From contig JABJQG010000014.1 in NCBI GenBank assembly GCA_018663505.1, forward strand, positions 1 through 64,000: a stretch of DNA of 64,000 bases, read 5' to 3'. A program made the position numbers and the translations under genes. Below are positions 45,877-54,955 of this stretch, piece after piece. Source of the stretch: Pseudobdellovibrionaceae bacterium. Lineage in GTDB: Bacteria; Bdellovibrionota; Bdellovibrionia; Bdellovibrionales; UBA1609. How positions within the stretch are numbered: the first letter of the stretch is position 1; the number at the start of each line of letters is the position of its first letter. The notes below the pieces were generated by a model. That model was not told where the DNA came from, made no database searches, and worked only from the letters and a program-made list of their open reading frames with translations.

Positions 45877-46386
45877 CTACTCCTCATTATCATTTTCAAA
45901 AGTTAGCTCTTCCATATCGTCTATGCAGGTAGGCTCTTGCTTAATCCACATCATTACTCTTAAAGGATCTGTTTTGTCCCTTAGCTTATCTTCGCGTAAT
46001 TCAGTTTGAACAGAGCATTCGGTAATTTTCTTATTCTCTTTATCTCGCAAATTAAAATCAAAATAAAAGGAATTCCCCGGATACTTCTGGTATATTCGTG
46101 TTTTTAGTATCAGGCCACGGCCATTCATACCTCTTTTAGTTCTTATTTTTAACATATGCATGGGATTGAGCGCGCTTTTCATACGTCCAAGGTCTATCTC
46201 TCCAGCGATAAGGTATTTAGGGGACTCCATCATTACGTGGAAAGTCTGTACACCTTCATAAAGAAGAATTTCAGCGTGAACACTTGTGGGAAGAGTAAAG
46301 CTCTCTGCCTCAGAAGCTATTACGTTGTGAGTTGAAATAAAAATAATTGGTGTGCATATTAATAGTATTAACAGAACTCTAAACAT
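45877..46386 (-). CDS. Secreted protein, unknown, 169 aa
   Basis: The product begins MFRVLLILLICTPIIFISTHNVIA, a signal peptide. AAGGGGG lies before the ATG. The mature part has beta-like segments and a basic stretch (KIRTKRGMNGRGL), and two cysteines (ECSVQ and TCIDD) that may pair. It ends in an acidic tail (EELTFENDNEE). No family recognised. It is convergent with queF. Confidence 0.55.
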   Translation of the reverse strand: MFRVLLILLICTPIIFISTHNVIASEAESFTLPTSVHAEILLYEGVQTFHVMMESPKYLIAGEIDLGRMKSALNPMHMLKIRTKRGMNGRGLILKTRIYQKYPGNSFYFDFNLRDKENKKITECSVQTELREDKLRDKTDPLRVMMWIKQEPTCIDDMEELTFENDNEE

Positions 46387-46629
46387 GTTGCCCCCTTCAT
46401 GTTGTACTTGTAATCCCCTTAGCTAAAAGCCATTGTCTCTAAGCTGAGCCTATTGTACACGCTGTGTGTTCTTGGATAAACCACAAGTTGCTAAGACAAG
46501 GGATAATGCATTTTATTCAATGTATATAATGAATAAAAATTCTAAAGATAATTCTGGCTAGTTGTTGACAAAATACTGCTTAAAATTGAAGCTTAACTAA
46601 GTGAACACAATCTTCGGAAGGATATTGCG

Positions 46630-47181
46630 GTGGGTTCAATACAAAAAGCTAAACTATTTTTTATTGCATTCTCTTTGACTGCTACACTGGGTAGTATTAA
46701 GGCAGGGACAAGCTGTGGAACTGACGGGAGCGTTGCTCAACGTATTCAGCAGTGTAAGGAAACTTGTGATTTTGAAACTTCTAATAGACAATTTATCTCT
46801 TGGCATTTAGTGGCTAGGACAAGTTGGGGTAAGGAAGTTTGGTATGACCCTATAAATCAAAAAATATGGAGTGACCAAAGTTCTTACAGGTACACTTTCG
46901 AGAACTCAAAAAATATTTGTGAGACAGGTGCTATTGGCAGAGAGCAAACTGCCTATATTCATGGTTATTGGAAATTACCAAGGCAATGGGAATATAGAAA
47001 AGCTTCAAATTTTGGTTTATTAAGCTGCCTTCCCGGATTACAGCTCACAGATCTTTGGGTAAAGGGGTTTTCAGATACTGATCGAATAGTTTTTAATGGA
47101 AGCACTGGCCGCTTTAGCACAATTCCTCAGAGGTCATTTTCTCAATATTATATTCGATGTGCCATGGATGTTCGGCTTTAG
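46630..47181 (+). CDS. Secreted cysteine-containing protein, possibly DUF1566/lectin-like
   Basis: The 183-aa product starts at GTG 46630, eight bases after GGAAGGA, with a signal peptide (AKLFFIAFSLTATLGSIKA). The mature part has seven cysteines and a pattern (WHLVARTSWGKEVWYDPINQ, WSDQSS, then GYWKLPRQWEYRK) like the DUF1566 or Lcl adhesin-type fold, in which a tryptophan-rich core surrounds the motif GW.LP...E. It may bind surface glycans or protein. The match is weak and family assignment uncertain. Confidence 0.5.
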   Translation: MGSIQKAKLFFIAFSLTATLGSIKAGTSCGTDGSVAQRIQQCKETCDFETSNRQFISWHLVARTSWGKEVWYDPINQKIWSDQSSYRYTFENSKNICETGAIGREQTAYIHGYWKLPRQWEYRKASNFGLLSCLPGLQLTDLWVKGFSDTDRIVFNGSTGRFSTIPQRSFSQYYIRCAMDVRL

Positions 47182-47210
47182 TTTCTAACGGAATAACTAA
47201 AATCCATGAT

Positions 47211-47918
47211 TTAGTACCAGCTCATTCGCTCATAAGAGATGATATTATGTATGGCCTTGCTAAGCTCGATTATTATATCCTGACTTTGCTCATTTTCAGG
47301 CTTGTTGAGCTCAATTTCAAGTAGCCATAGGGCCTCATGATAATCCTTAGGATTTGTTTCAATTGAGAGAGTTTTAAGAAAGTCTATTGTTTTGAGGGTA
47401 GGTGTATGGATAGTCGATTTAACTGTGGGCTTAATATTTTGGTTTATAATAGATATTCGCTTTAATTCCTTTTCTGTAATCTCAGCGAAGGCATTACTCA
47501 GCTCTGCAAAATCAGATATTTTTTTTCTATATAAAGTTCCATTCAGATTTAAGGTGGTACTATAGGATTTTTTTATGTCATAACATAGAACTTTATAAGG
47601 AAGCTTCTTAACTTTTACTGCTTGTTCTCGAAACTCAGGGAACGTGAATCGAGCAAGCGAGTTTGAACCCTGTTTGACTAAAATAAAATATTTTGTTTCA
47701 AGTTTGTGGAAATGAAAGATTAACGAATCCTGGTGGGTGGATTTTAATTCGCTTTTTCCATATTTAAAATCTTGGTTGAGGTTAGCACTTTTAAGAAGCT
47801 CCAGACTTTTTGAATGGAAAATTTCGCAAAAGTGTGAGGACCTCTCTAATATTGAACGTGAAGCATGGCTAATTAATGAGAATGTAATAATGGAAAAGAT
47901 AAGTATTGTTTTTTTCAT
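47211..47918 (-). CDS. Secreted protein, unknown, 235 aa
   Basis: The product has a signal peptide (MKKTILIFSIITFSLISHA), with AGAGG before the ATG. After cleavage it runs SRSILERSSHFC31EIF. The C-x-x-F here is one residue shorter than the C-x-x-[YV]-F motif of the other secreted proteins, so membership is doubtful. The rest is basic and partly helical with a second cysteine (VLCYD). No known domain. It is in the same direction as the next upstream gene (48049-48636). Confidence 0.5.
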   Translation of the reverse strand: MKKTILIFSIITFSLISHASRSILERSSHFCEIFHSKSLELLKSANLNQDFKYGKSELKSTHQDSLIFHFHKLETKYFILVKQGSNSLARFTFPEFREQAVKVKKLPYKVLCYDIKKSYSTTLNLNGTLYRKKISDFAELSNAFAEITEKELKRISIINQNIKPTVKSTIHTPTLKTIDFLKTLSIETNPKDYHEALWLLEIELNKPENEQSQDIIIELSKAIHNIISYERMSWY

Positions 47919-48048
47919 TAGTGTTCCTCTCTGTCGGGTTTACTACTTGTTTACTATTTTTAGATATGCATTTTAATATCATTAAAAAATAAAAGGTATC
48001 ATAAATATTGTTTATGAAATATTGAATGACAGGTCTTCCATTTTTTTA

Positions 48049-48636
48049 TTACACCTTTACTTCCTTATTCTCTTTAGTATTTATCACTTCAAAGAGCTCA
48101 TTTAGTTCAATTCTTCTCATAAATATTCTATTAGATAAGTCAGTATCAAACTGATACCTAGAATATATAAAATTAAAAAATTCGGCTTGTTGCTTTGTAA
48201 GTGCTAAAGGTTTGGAAAATTTGATGGAAGAGGCCTGATTTAAGGCGTCATGGAATAGATTTAATAAATAGGTTCTATCTAGTCCAGAAAATATTATTTC
48301 ATTGGGACGGACATATATTGCTTTGGGGAGGTTTCCTCCTGTTTGAGAGCTGTTAAGTTCAAAATTAAGCATGCCCCAAAGAACTTTCCTAAATTGCGCA
48401 AGCATGAGTTCTCTGGATGTTTTTGGGTTATTAAAATGTAGTGTCATTTTAAGTCTTTTAGGGTCAGAAAAATCATAGCTAACATTTTTTCTTTTAAAAA
48501 TCTTCACTTGGTTATTAAAATAAGACAAACATGTTTTGTTGGCAGCATTGATGTGATGGGTTTGTACTAGCAAGGGCGTTAAGGTCCAAGTGATGAACAT
48601 TATTCTTTTAAAAGTTAAGATAATTATTTTTCTCAA
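48049..48636 (-). CDS. Secreted protein, unknown, with C-x-x-Y-F motif
   Basis: The 195-aa product starts at TTG 48636, preceded by CGGAG. The N-terminus (MRKIIILTFKRIMFITWTLTPLLV...INA) is a basic signal peptide. It is followed by NKTC36LSYF, very close to NLCATYF and NICASYF of the sigma-like and sugar-transferase proteins. The mature part is helical and basic with no known domain. Its C-terminus ends EVINTKENKEVKV. Possibly one of a family of exported proteins sharing this N-terminal motif. Confidence 0.55.
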   Translation of the reverse strand: MRKIIILTFKRIMFITWTLTPLLVQTHHINAANKTCLSYFNNQVKIFKRKNVSYDFSDPKRLKMTLHFNNPKTSRELMLAQFRKVLWGMLNFELNSSQTGGNLPKAIYVRPNEIIFSGLDRTYLLNLFHDALNQASSIKFSKPLALTKQQAEFFNFIYSRYQFDTDLSNRIFMRRIELNELFEVINTKENKEVKV

Positions 48637-48931
48637 AGCTAAACTCCGTAAACATAAGATGATTAGAAAATAATAATATAAGCAAAGTGTGATTGAAAAA
48701 GTTAAGTCTGTTTTTGTAAAAAAGATACTTTCAGTGACAAATAATGGTTGGGGGCTAATTTAGGGGGCAGGGTAATGGTTTAAGTTCATGAGTAAAAACA
48801 TGCAAGTAGAAGAACATTATTTTGATAAACTTCTAGGCAATATCAACAGCTTATGCACTTTTCCTTTATTCAAGTAAAGGCTATTGAGGTTTTAAGCTTT
48901 TATTGTTGGCATTAATCTTGTATTAATAATA
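48637..48931. other. Intergenic part before the candidate sRNA
   Basis: Mostly AT-rich, with a G-rich stretch near 48750-48775. It includes a weak 29-codon frame (48788-48877) without a good ribosome binding site. It could be the start of the + strand transcript that ends at the orphan terminator downstream. Confidence 0.35.
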
Positions 48932-48998
48932 GGCAGCTTAGTCATAAAAAACGAAGCCCTGCTTACTATCTAAAGAGCCGAAAGGCTCTTTTTTTTTT
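48932..48998 (+). ncRNA. Candidate small RNA ending in an orphan terminator
   Basis: A strong intrinsic terminator (48973-48998, GAAA loop, ten T) lies on the + strand, with no + strand gene before it for more than 1.7 kb and a minus-strand gene upstream. Just before it a second hairpin can form (GCAGCTT near 48933 with AAGCCCTGC near 48954, with a small bulge). This suggests a short + strand transcript. The start is not known; TTGGCA near 48906 could be a -35. The terminator does not suit the msbA gene, which points the other way. Confidence 0.45.
48973..48998 (+). terminator. Intrinsic terminator, GAAA loop and T10
   Basis: AAGAGCC-GAAA-GGCTCTT (48973-48990) with T continuing to 48998. It reads in the + direction only: on the minus strand the sequence after the stem is not T-rich. 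Confidence 0.8.
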
Positions 48999-49009
48999 GG
49001 AATTTGGAG

Positions 49010-50746
49010 TTACCCCTTCTGGATTTCATAGTAATTATGATACTCACCTTTTTTCTGCAGTAGATTTTCGTGTGTGCCTTCCTCAACAATGACACCATTT
49101 TTAAAAACCAATATTCGGTTTGCATTCATAATTGTGGAAAGCCTATGGGCTATTATAAATGTGGTCCGTCCCTCCATAAGGTGTTTTAAGCCCATTTGTA
49201 CATCCTTCTCACTCACCGAATCTAAGGCACTTGTGGCCTCGTCTAGAATTAGAATAGGGGCGTTCTTGTAAATAGCTCGAGCAATACTCACACGCTGTTT
49301 TTCGCCTCCAGACAATAGGCTGCCACGGTCACCAACTTGTGTTTGGTATTTTTCGGGAAAAGAATCAATAAATTCGTGTGCATTTGCCATTTTGGAAACT
49401 TCATGAATGGCGTCTGGCTTGGTGTCCAGGCTGGATTGTTGTAAGTTGCCCAGACGAATATTATTTTCAATACTATCAGAAAATAAAAACACATCTTGAG
49501 TCACTAATGCTATGTTGTCCCTTAAGCCTTTGAGGCTTAATTGTTTAATGTTTAAGTCATCAATACACACATCGCCACGAACAGGGTCATAGAATCGAGT
49601 CAATAAATTCATGAGAGTGGATTTTCCGCTACCACTAGCGCCAACAATGGCAATGGTCTCACCTTTTTTAACAATGAGATTTATACCTTTCAGTAAAGGG
49701 TCCTCTTGGTTAAAATGAAAATCAATATTATTAAAATTAATTTGAGACCAGTCTTTAGGGAAATTCAAAGGGTCTTGAGGCTCTGAAATGGGATTTTCCA
49801 TGGATAGAATTTCATGGATTCGTGTGGTGGCAACTGAGGCCTGTTGGATTTTTACATAACCATTTTGAATCTTTTTACCTGAGTCTAATAGTAGACCCAT
49901 GGCAAACATGAAACTTGTAAACTCACTAATAGAGAATTTTTCTTTAAATACTAGGAAAGAAATGTACGTGAGTAGGAGGGCAATGAAGATGGAAGATACT
50001 GATTCTGTTATGGGCCCCGCACCTTCTTCATAACCAATTATTTTTTTTCGTGTTTTTAAATACACATTAGCCTGACTGTTGAACTTTTCTTTTAAGATAT
50101 TTTGTAAGTTAAAAGACTGGATAACACGAGAGCCGTCTAAGGATTCTTTCAGGATTTTAGTGAGTCCCTCAAAGCTTTCTTGATTCTGATGTCCATATTT
50201 TCTCAAGCTTCTAGCAATTTGCTTTAAAATTATTGCTACAATTGGGGTCATTGATAAGATAAAAAGGGCTAGGGTCCAGTCTAAATAAAGAAGGTACCCC
50301 AACATAAACACAGTCATAAAGGGCTCTCTTAATAAATCAGAAACTTTGTTTATGCCTTCTCTGATGATTTTTATATCATTGATTAATCGGCTTATGAGTC
50401 CGCCAGATCCGTGAGAGAAATTGTCTAAAAAACCAAGATTAAGGCTTAGGTATTTATCAATAAGGTCTTTTTTTAACTTCACTGCTACAAGATCTGAAAT
50501 ATATTTCATCCAGTAAAGGTGAAAAAAACGAAACACACCACTAAGGATCCATACAATACTTATTGCTGCAGGAATCATATAGGCTAATTGTTGATCTTGA
50601 TTCTCCCAAGATTTAATAAGCCTATTAATAAGCTCTGGAATTGCGCCCTTAAATGCAGAGACAAAAATCCCTAATAATAAAACATAAACTAAACGGCCCT
50701 TATATACCTTAAGCTCAGGCCATAGCTTTTCCACAAGAATATTCAT
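49010..50746 (-). CDS. msbA: MsbA-like ABC exporter
   Basis: The 578-aa product is a half-size ABC exporter. It has a six-helix membrane domain (about residues 15-320), then an ATPase with GASGSGKST (Walker A), VTQDVFLFSDSI, the signature LLSGGEKQR, ILILDEATSALDS (Walker B) and IAHRLST. MsbA flips lipid A-core from the inner to the outer leaflet of the inner membrane; close relatives export drugs or peptides. No lpxK neighbour is present, so the lipid role is inferred from sequence style. The start lacks a strong ribosome binding site. Confidence 0.85.
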   Translation of the reverse strand: MNILVEKLWPELKVYKGRLVYVLLLGIFVSAFKGAIPELINRLIKSWENQDQQLAYMIPAAISIVWILSGVFRFFHLYWMKYISDLVAVKLKKDLIDKYLSLNLGFLDNFSHGSGGLISRLINDIKIIREGINKVSDLLREPFMTVFMLGYLLYLDWTLALFILSMTPIVAIILKQIARSLRKYGHQNQESFEGLTKILKESLDGSRVIQSFNLQNILKEKFNSQANVYLKTRKKIIGYEEGAGPITESVSSIFIALLLTYISFLVFKEKFSISEFTSFMFAMGLLLDSGKKIQNGYVKIQQASVATTRIHEILSMENPISEPQDPLNFPKDWSQINFNNIDFHFNQEDPLLKGINLIVKKGETIAIVGASGSGKSTLMNLLTRFYDPVRGDVCIDDLNIKQLSLKGLRDNIALVTQDVFLFSDSIENNIRLGNLQQSSLDTKPDAIHEVSKMANAHEFIDSFPEKYQTQVGDRGSLLSGGEKQRVSIARAIYKNAPILILDEATSALDSVSEKDVQMGLKHLMEGRTTFIIAHRLSTIMNANRILVFKNGVIVEEGTHENLLQKKGEYHNYYEIQKG

Positions 50747-50937
50747 ATAGAGATTCTATAACATTTTTGCACTGGAGAATAGTTTGTGAGGGGCTTACTT
50801 GCTTTTGGGACTTACTGCGTTGAAAACATAGGGTAAGAATTATATATATTACAGTAATATCTTTATGACTCAGGATTTTTATGCTTTCCTTTTAAGGGTA
50901 TCACATATTGTAACGATACATCCATCTAAGGAACCTA

Positions 50938-51972
50938 ATGAAAATACTAGAATCAGATTTAGATAAAGCTTCACAAAATGGAATTATCACTCAAGTACAG
51001 GTAACACAGCTATGGAATTTTTTATCTAGTCAGAGGCCTGAAGACGCTAGAATGCGGGGGCTTCATGTGACTTATTATCTAGGTGGTATCCTTATTTTAG
51101 CGTCAATGTCTTGGTTTTTAACCACAGCTTGGAATAATGGGGGGGCAATAATGGCCATTTCGGGTGTGTTTGCCTTATTGTACTTTCTGATTGGAAAAAG
51201 TCTGTGGCGTAAGTCGAATTTACAGATTCCCGGGGGTCTGTTAATCACTGCAGCAGTGGGCCTTACTCCTGTATTTATTTATGGTTTTCAGAAAACCACG
51301 GGGCTTTGGCCAAGTGGCAATCCTGGGAGCTACGCCAATTACCACATGTGGGTGAAAGGAAGTTGGCTCTTTATGGAGTTGGGAACTATTTTGAGTGCAG
51401 TAATAGCCCTAAGGTTTTTTAAATTCACTTTTATTAGTTTTCCTCTGGCACTAACACTTTGGTATATGTCCATGGATTTGACTCCTTTAATTTTTGGCAA
51501 GCATGAGTGGGGATGGGATGAAAGAAAAATGGTCTCCTGTATTTTTGGGTTTTTGATGTTGGCAGGGTCATACTTCATCGATCGAAAATATAAAAAAAAT
51601 GATTTTGCTTTTTGGACATATTTATACGGCATGCTTGCCTTTTGGGTAGGACTTACCTTTATGGATAGCTATAGTGAGTTAAGTAAATTTATGTATGGCT
51701 TGCTCAATGTTGGCTTTGTATTTTTATCAGTGTATTTTCGACGTAAGGTATTTATTGTTTTTGGTTCTCTGGGGGTTATGGTCTACCTGACTCACTTGGC
51801 AGAAAGTGTATTTAAAGGTTCTTACAGCTTTCCAATAGTTTTGTCTTTGTTAGGCTTATTAATTGTATTTCTAGGGGTCAAATACCAACAGAACCACAAA
51901 AGATTTGAACTCATGATTGAGAAGAGCTTGCCCTCATTTTTAGTTAAATGGCGACCCGTAAATAGAGCATAA
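50938..51972 (+). CDS. DUF2157-like polytopic membrane protein
   Basis: The 344-aa product has a soluble N-terminal helix pair (residues 1-45, DLDKASQNGIITQVQVTQLW) and then about nine membrane helices from residue 48 on. This is the layout of DUF2157-type proteins. AAGGA precedes the ATG. The N-terminal pattern (I-x-x-x-Q-x-x-x-LW) is common in that family. The role is unknown. It stands between msbA, from which it diverges, and a membrane-anchored gene. Confidence 0.65.
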   Translation: MKILESDLDKASQNGIITQVQVTQLWNFLSSQRPEDARMRGLHVTYYLGGILILASMSWFLTTAWNNGGAIMAISGVFALLYFLIGKSLWRKSNLQIPGGLLITAAVGLTPVFIYGFQKTTGLWPSGNPGSYANYHMWVKGSWLFMELGTILSAVIALRFFKFTFISFPLALTLWYMSMDLTPLIFGKHEWGWDERKMVSCIFGFLMLAGSYFIDRKYKKNDFAFWTYLYGMLAFWVGLTFMDSYSELSKFMYGLLNVGFVFLSVYFRRKVFIVFGSLGVMVYLTHLAESVFKGSYSFPIVLSLLGLLIVFLGVKYQQNHKRFELMIEKSLPSFLVKWRPVNRA

Positions 51973-52121
51973 GGTCGATTTTTTTGTCATTGATGTCGGC
52001 TGTTTTTCATGACAAAATTTGCTGATTATCATAGGTATAATATATAGTTATTATTGAACAACTATTTGAAGAACAAACTACCTATAAGATTTTTTGAGCG
52101 AAACTAATATGAGGAGACTCC

Positions 52122-53024
52122 TTGAAAACTTTTTTAATTGTTGTTGGCATAATAATCGGTGCTGTAGTCATTATTACTTTGGGATTTGTTGCGTACACTG
52201 TGTACAACATGGTTTTCATTAGTGACATTTCTAAGAGAAAGTTAAAATCCTCTGTTGATTATGTAAAACTGTTTGACGGCATTACTGTTAATGAAATTAC
52301 ACCTGAAAATGCGAAACCTACTTCCCATGAGGTGAGTACAGGTCATATTCCTGCTGGAAAAGATTATATTCTTGATAAAAATGGAGACCTTCGTGAGGGT
52401 CGAAAGGTTTTTGATAATAACGATGAAACAGAAGTGTACGTCTTAGAGGCCTTAAGAGATCATACGGCACTAATGATTAAACGGAATGAAGTATTTAAAG
52501 TAAGTGATAGCAAAAAATCAAAAAAAATAGGTGAATATTCTAACCCCAAATTAAAGGTTATTCGGCACGCAACAAATCTAAACAACAAGTTCTTTTTAGT
52601 TGTAGGGGACCCCGAGAGTTCTAAGTATGTAGACTCTCGTTTATGGCAAGTGGAGCGTGAAACATTGTCTAAAAAGGAGCTCACAGATGATGTTTATTAT
52701 AGTTTCTCCAGACCGCCTAAAATCTTCAGTTTTCCCAATGAAAAAAGTTTAGTATTAGTTTATTATGTTGGATCAATTGACTTTGCCTTTGGAGGCGACT
52801 CCTCACGACCAGAGTTTAGTGTCATACGCATTTATGATGAAAAATACTCTGAGGGCATAGATGTTGTTAAATTTGGCTTTAAGGCTGGGACCATTGTTGA
52901 TATTAATTTAAAGAATAATACCTTTACAGCTATGGGTGACCCAAGTTTACCTTCAATGGTTTCTGAAAAAAGAGATCCTGAGCGACGGTGGCAAATTAGA
53001 GGACTTACTAACAAAGTAAACTGA
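52122..53024 (+). CDS. Membrane-anchored protein, unknown
   Basis: The 300-aa product starts at TTG 52122, eight bases after GAGGAGA. A long N-terminal membrane helix (residues 3-33) is followed by a soluble part with repeated beta-like stretches (KVFDNNDETEVYVLEALRD, VIRHATNLNNKFFLVVGD, KIFSFPNEKSLVLVYYV). This might be a beta-propeller, facing the periplasm given the N-in signal anchor. No family recognised. A hairpin terminator follows at 53092. Confidence 0.55.
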   Translation: MKTFLIVVGIIIGAVVIITLGFVAYTVYNMVFISDISKRKLKSSVDYVKLFDGITVNEITPENAKPTSHEVSTGHIPAGKDYILDKNGDLREGRKVFDNNDETEVYVLEALRDHTALMIKRNEVFKVSDSKKSKKIGEYSNPKLKVIRHATNLNNKFFLVVGDPESSKYVDSRLWQVERETLSKKELTDDVYYSFSRPPKIFSFPNEKSLVLVYYVGSIDFAFGGDSSRPEFSVIRIYDEKYSEGIDVVKFGFKAGTIVDINLKNNTFTAMGDPSLPSMVSEKRDPERRWQIRGLTNKVN

Positions 53025-53091
53025 GTGTGATTAAGTCTTTTGAAATGTTACTCAAATGTAAAGCTAACTATGATGAAAAAATTTATTTTTA

Positions 53092-53116
53092 AAGAGTCTT
53101 TTTAAGACTCTTGTTT
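53092..53116 (+). terminator. Terminator after the 52122-53024 gene
   Basis: AAGAGTCTT (53092-53100), TTT loop, AAGACTCTT (53104-53112), then TGTTTG. The stem of nine pairs is perfect; the trailing T run is short. Confidence 0.5.
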
Positions 53117-53373
53117 GATGTTAAGTCTTACAGCAGGTGATAAGCTTCAGAAACGAAACCCAATTTTTGAAAAAATTATATATTAGTTGATTCATTTGTG
53201 AATAATTTGGCAGACGAATTATTACAATAACTGGATAATTGTTACAATTGCTCATCTTTTGAAAATATAAAATAATTACTGTGTTAGGCTCGGCTCATTA
53301 AAAATAATTACGGCCCACTGAATGTACATACATATATTTAGCTACAGTATTACTTACTAAAAAAGGAGATAAT
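53117..53373. other. Upstream region of 53374-54312
   Basis: Together with the terminator this fills a 349-bp gap. A pair of TTACAAT-like stretches in opposite orientation (ATTACAATAAC and TTGTTACAATTG near 53220-53250) might be a regulator site, but no promoter is clear. AAAAGGAG before ATG 53374 is a strong ribosome binding site. Confidence 0.35.
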
Positions 53374-54312
53374 ATGAATAAATTATTCATAAAAAAATCG
53401 ATAACTTTAGCATTAACAGCATTGTTTTTTGTACCAGTATTTGCTGCAAAAAATGCAGATGACGCTTATCAAAAAGGGGAGACCACAGGAAATAGTGACA
53501 AACTAGCAACAGGAATTAATGTAGTTTCAGGTATAGTATATGATGTTGGAAAATTTATAGTGTTTGATGCCCCTATGGCATTTCTTGGTCATAATATGGA
53601 AAATGTTGAGCGCATGGTTTCTGTAAGGCAAACTGACGGTGTTAGAAAATATATTTTCACAACCCAAGGTTACTTTGATGAAATGAACGACGAGATGACT
53701 TTATCAAATACACGTCTTCGGATTTCAGGACAAGATGGAGGGCCCATAAGTGTTGAAGAAGCTACTGTGGCATTTGTAGAGTATATTAGTTCAAGTAAAA
53801 AAGTAGATGACGTAATGTTAAATGAAGGGATTACGATGAGGTGGCTCACATTGGGAGTTCGCGATATTCCAGAATTTAATAGTGAAGTTCGGAAGCCTAG
53901 AAAAATGGCAAATTTAATTAATTTTTCTCTGAATGAGCAGTTTTTAAATGAGATGTTAACTGCCCGCTTAATGATTAATGCAGGAGGTGTTAAAAATTCA
54001 GATACTGGTAAATCAGATACTCATATATTATTAGGTGCAGGCCTTGATGTTAAAGTAGAGACATTGAGTACTAGCAGTCATGATTCAGCATTTGATTTAG
54101 CATATATGGATATTCAAGAGGGTTCTGGTGGTGGGACCCTTGATATTCAAAGAACAGCTTTGGGTTATAATTATGTGCCAAAAAATAATAAATCTGGAGT
54201 CTCCCTTAGAGCTGAATTTGCAGATGAAGATGGTTCAGGTTCTGGAGTTAATAAGCCATTGCTAGGAGAACATGTCATGCTTCAATTAACGATAAAATCT
54301 AATAAATGGTAA
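53374..54312 (+). CDS. Secreted or outer-membrane-associated protein, unknown
   Basis: The 312-aa product has a clear signal peptide (MNKLFIKKSITLALTALFFVPVFAA). The mature part begins KNADDAYQKGETTGNSDK. The second half has alternating strands (TARLMINAGGV, DTHILLGAGLDV, VSLRAEFADEDG, HVMLQLTIKSNKW), ending in an aromatic residue like outer-membrane beta proteins. There is no cysteine. Family unknown. It stands alone upstream of the ribosomal protein operon, with its own good ribosome binding site. Confidence 0.6.
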   Translation: MNKLFIKKSITLALTALFFVPVFAAKNADDAYQKGETTGNSDKLATGINVVSGIVYDVGKFIVFDAPMAFLGHNMENVERMVSVRQTDGVRKYIFTTQGYFDEMNDEMTLSNTRLRISGQDGGPISVEEATVAFVEYISSSKKVDDVMLNEGITMRWLTLGVRDIPEFNSEVRKPRKMANLINFSLNEQFLNEMLTARLMINAGGVKNSDTGKSDTHILLGAGLDVKVETLSTSSHDSAFDLAYMDIQEGSGGGTLDIQRTALGYNYVPKNNKSGVSLRAEFADEDGSGSGVNKPLLGEHVMLQLTIKSNKW

Positions 54313-54465
54313 TTGGTTAGGTCAAATCTGCTGGGTAGCATATGTTAATATGCAATATGTCCACACAAGTGAGCATGGTAGCGAATGCTGAATGTGGTGT
54401 TGCATTTGGACTGTGTTACCGAGCCTCATTTATTTCTTTTCGACATATGACATATGACGACTTAG

Positions 54466-54494
54466 AGGCCTAGCTAATTAAGATGGGCCTTTTT
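54466..54494 (+). terminator. Terminator upstream of rpmI
   Basis: AGGCC (54466-54470) pairs with GGCCT (54486-54490) plus wobble pairs on both sides, followed by TTTT to 54494. It would end transcription from the 53374 gene or from the small unexplained segment before it. Confidence 0.5.
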
Positions 54495-54644
54495 CAATTG
54501 AAAGCCAGGAAAGTTTGATCAGTGAGTTTATAGGTTGAGACCTGCAGTTTATCATCTAGGTAGAGGTCTCAAATCCAAAATAATGACAATATATTTGAAA
54601 AAAGTGTAAAACCATAGTTAATTGAGAATAATATCTTTAAAATA

Positions 54645-54673
54645 TTGACAAAAATGTTGAAATTGCTTAATTC
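54645..54673 (+). promoter_or_regulatory. Sigma-70-type promoter of rpmI-rplT
   Basis: TTGACA (54645-54650), a 17-bp spacer and TAATTC (54668-54673). This is the best consensus match I saw in the window. Transcription would start near 54680, leaving a leader of about 74 nt with a small hairpin (GTTC...GAAC), where L20 might bind for autoregulation as in other bacteria. Confidence 0.65.
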
Positions 54674-54753
54674 TAGCTGTTCGTGAATTTTGCTGAGAAC
54701 GGCCTAAAAGAGTCTTAATTCGTTATGACCGCCCTTTCAGGAAGGAGATAGAC

Positions 54754-54945
54754 ATGAAACAAAAAACCCATTCTGGGGCAAAGAAACGATTTCGCCCTAA
54801 AGCTAGTGGTAAGATTAAAAGAAAAAAACAAGGACTTCGTCACTTGTTGGTTCCTCACTCGTCTAAATTAAAGAGACACCTTGGTCAGTTAACTTATGTT
54901 GACTCAGCAAATTTATACCAAGTTAAACGCCAGCTGGTACTGTAA
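54754..54945 (+). CDS. rpmI: Ribosomal protein L35
   Basis: The 63-aa product matches L35 from end to end: MKQKTHSGAKKRFRPKASGK, KRKKQGLRHLL and LKRHLGQLTYV. It is highly basic, as expected for a large-subunit protein. GGAAGGAG precedes ATG 54754. It is followed by rplT after 10 bp. infC, usually upstream, is not present here. Confidence 0.97.
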   Translation: MKQKTHSGAKKRFRPKASGKIKRKKQGLRHLLVPHSSKLKRHLGQLTYVDSANLYQVKRQLVL

Positions 54946-54955
54946 GGAGTTATAG

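Larger units (their letters stand above)
54313..54753. other. 441-bp gap upstream of rpmI with terminator, inverted repeats and promoter
   Basis: No firm gene. A 38-codon frame at 54357-54473 lacks a ribosome binding site and is preceded by the palindrome GCATATGTTAATATGC. It runs straight into a terminator hairpin at 54466. A 7-bp inverted repeat (GAGACCT/AGGTCTC near 54536-54576) and the rpmI promoter follow. The stretch 54340-54420 can pair with itself (GAATGC...GCATTT, GGTA...TTACC) and may be an RNA, but I cannot name one. Confidence 0.4.

Noticed and set aside
54357-54473. 38-codon small gene upstream of rpmI
   Set aside because: No ribosome binding site, and its end lies inside a terminator stem; kept only as part of an unexplained region.
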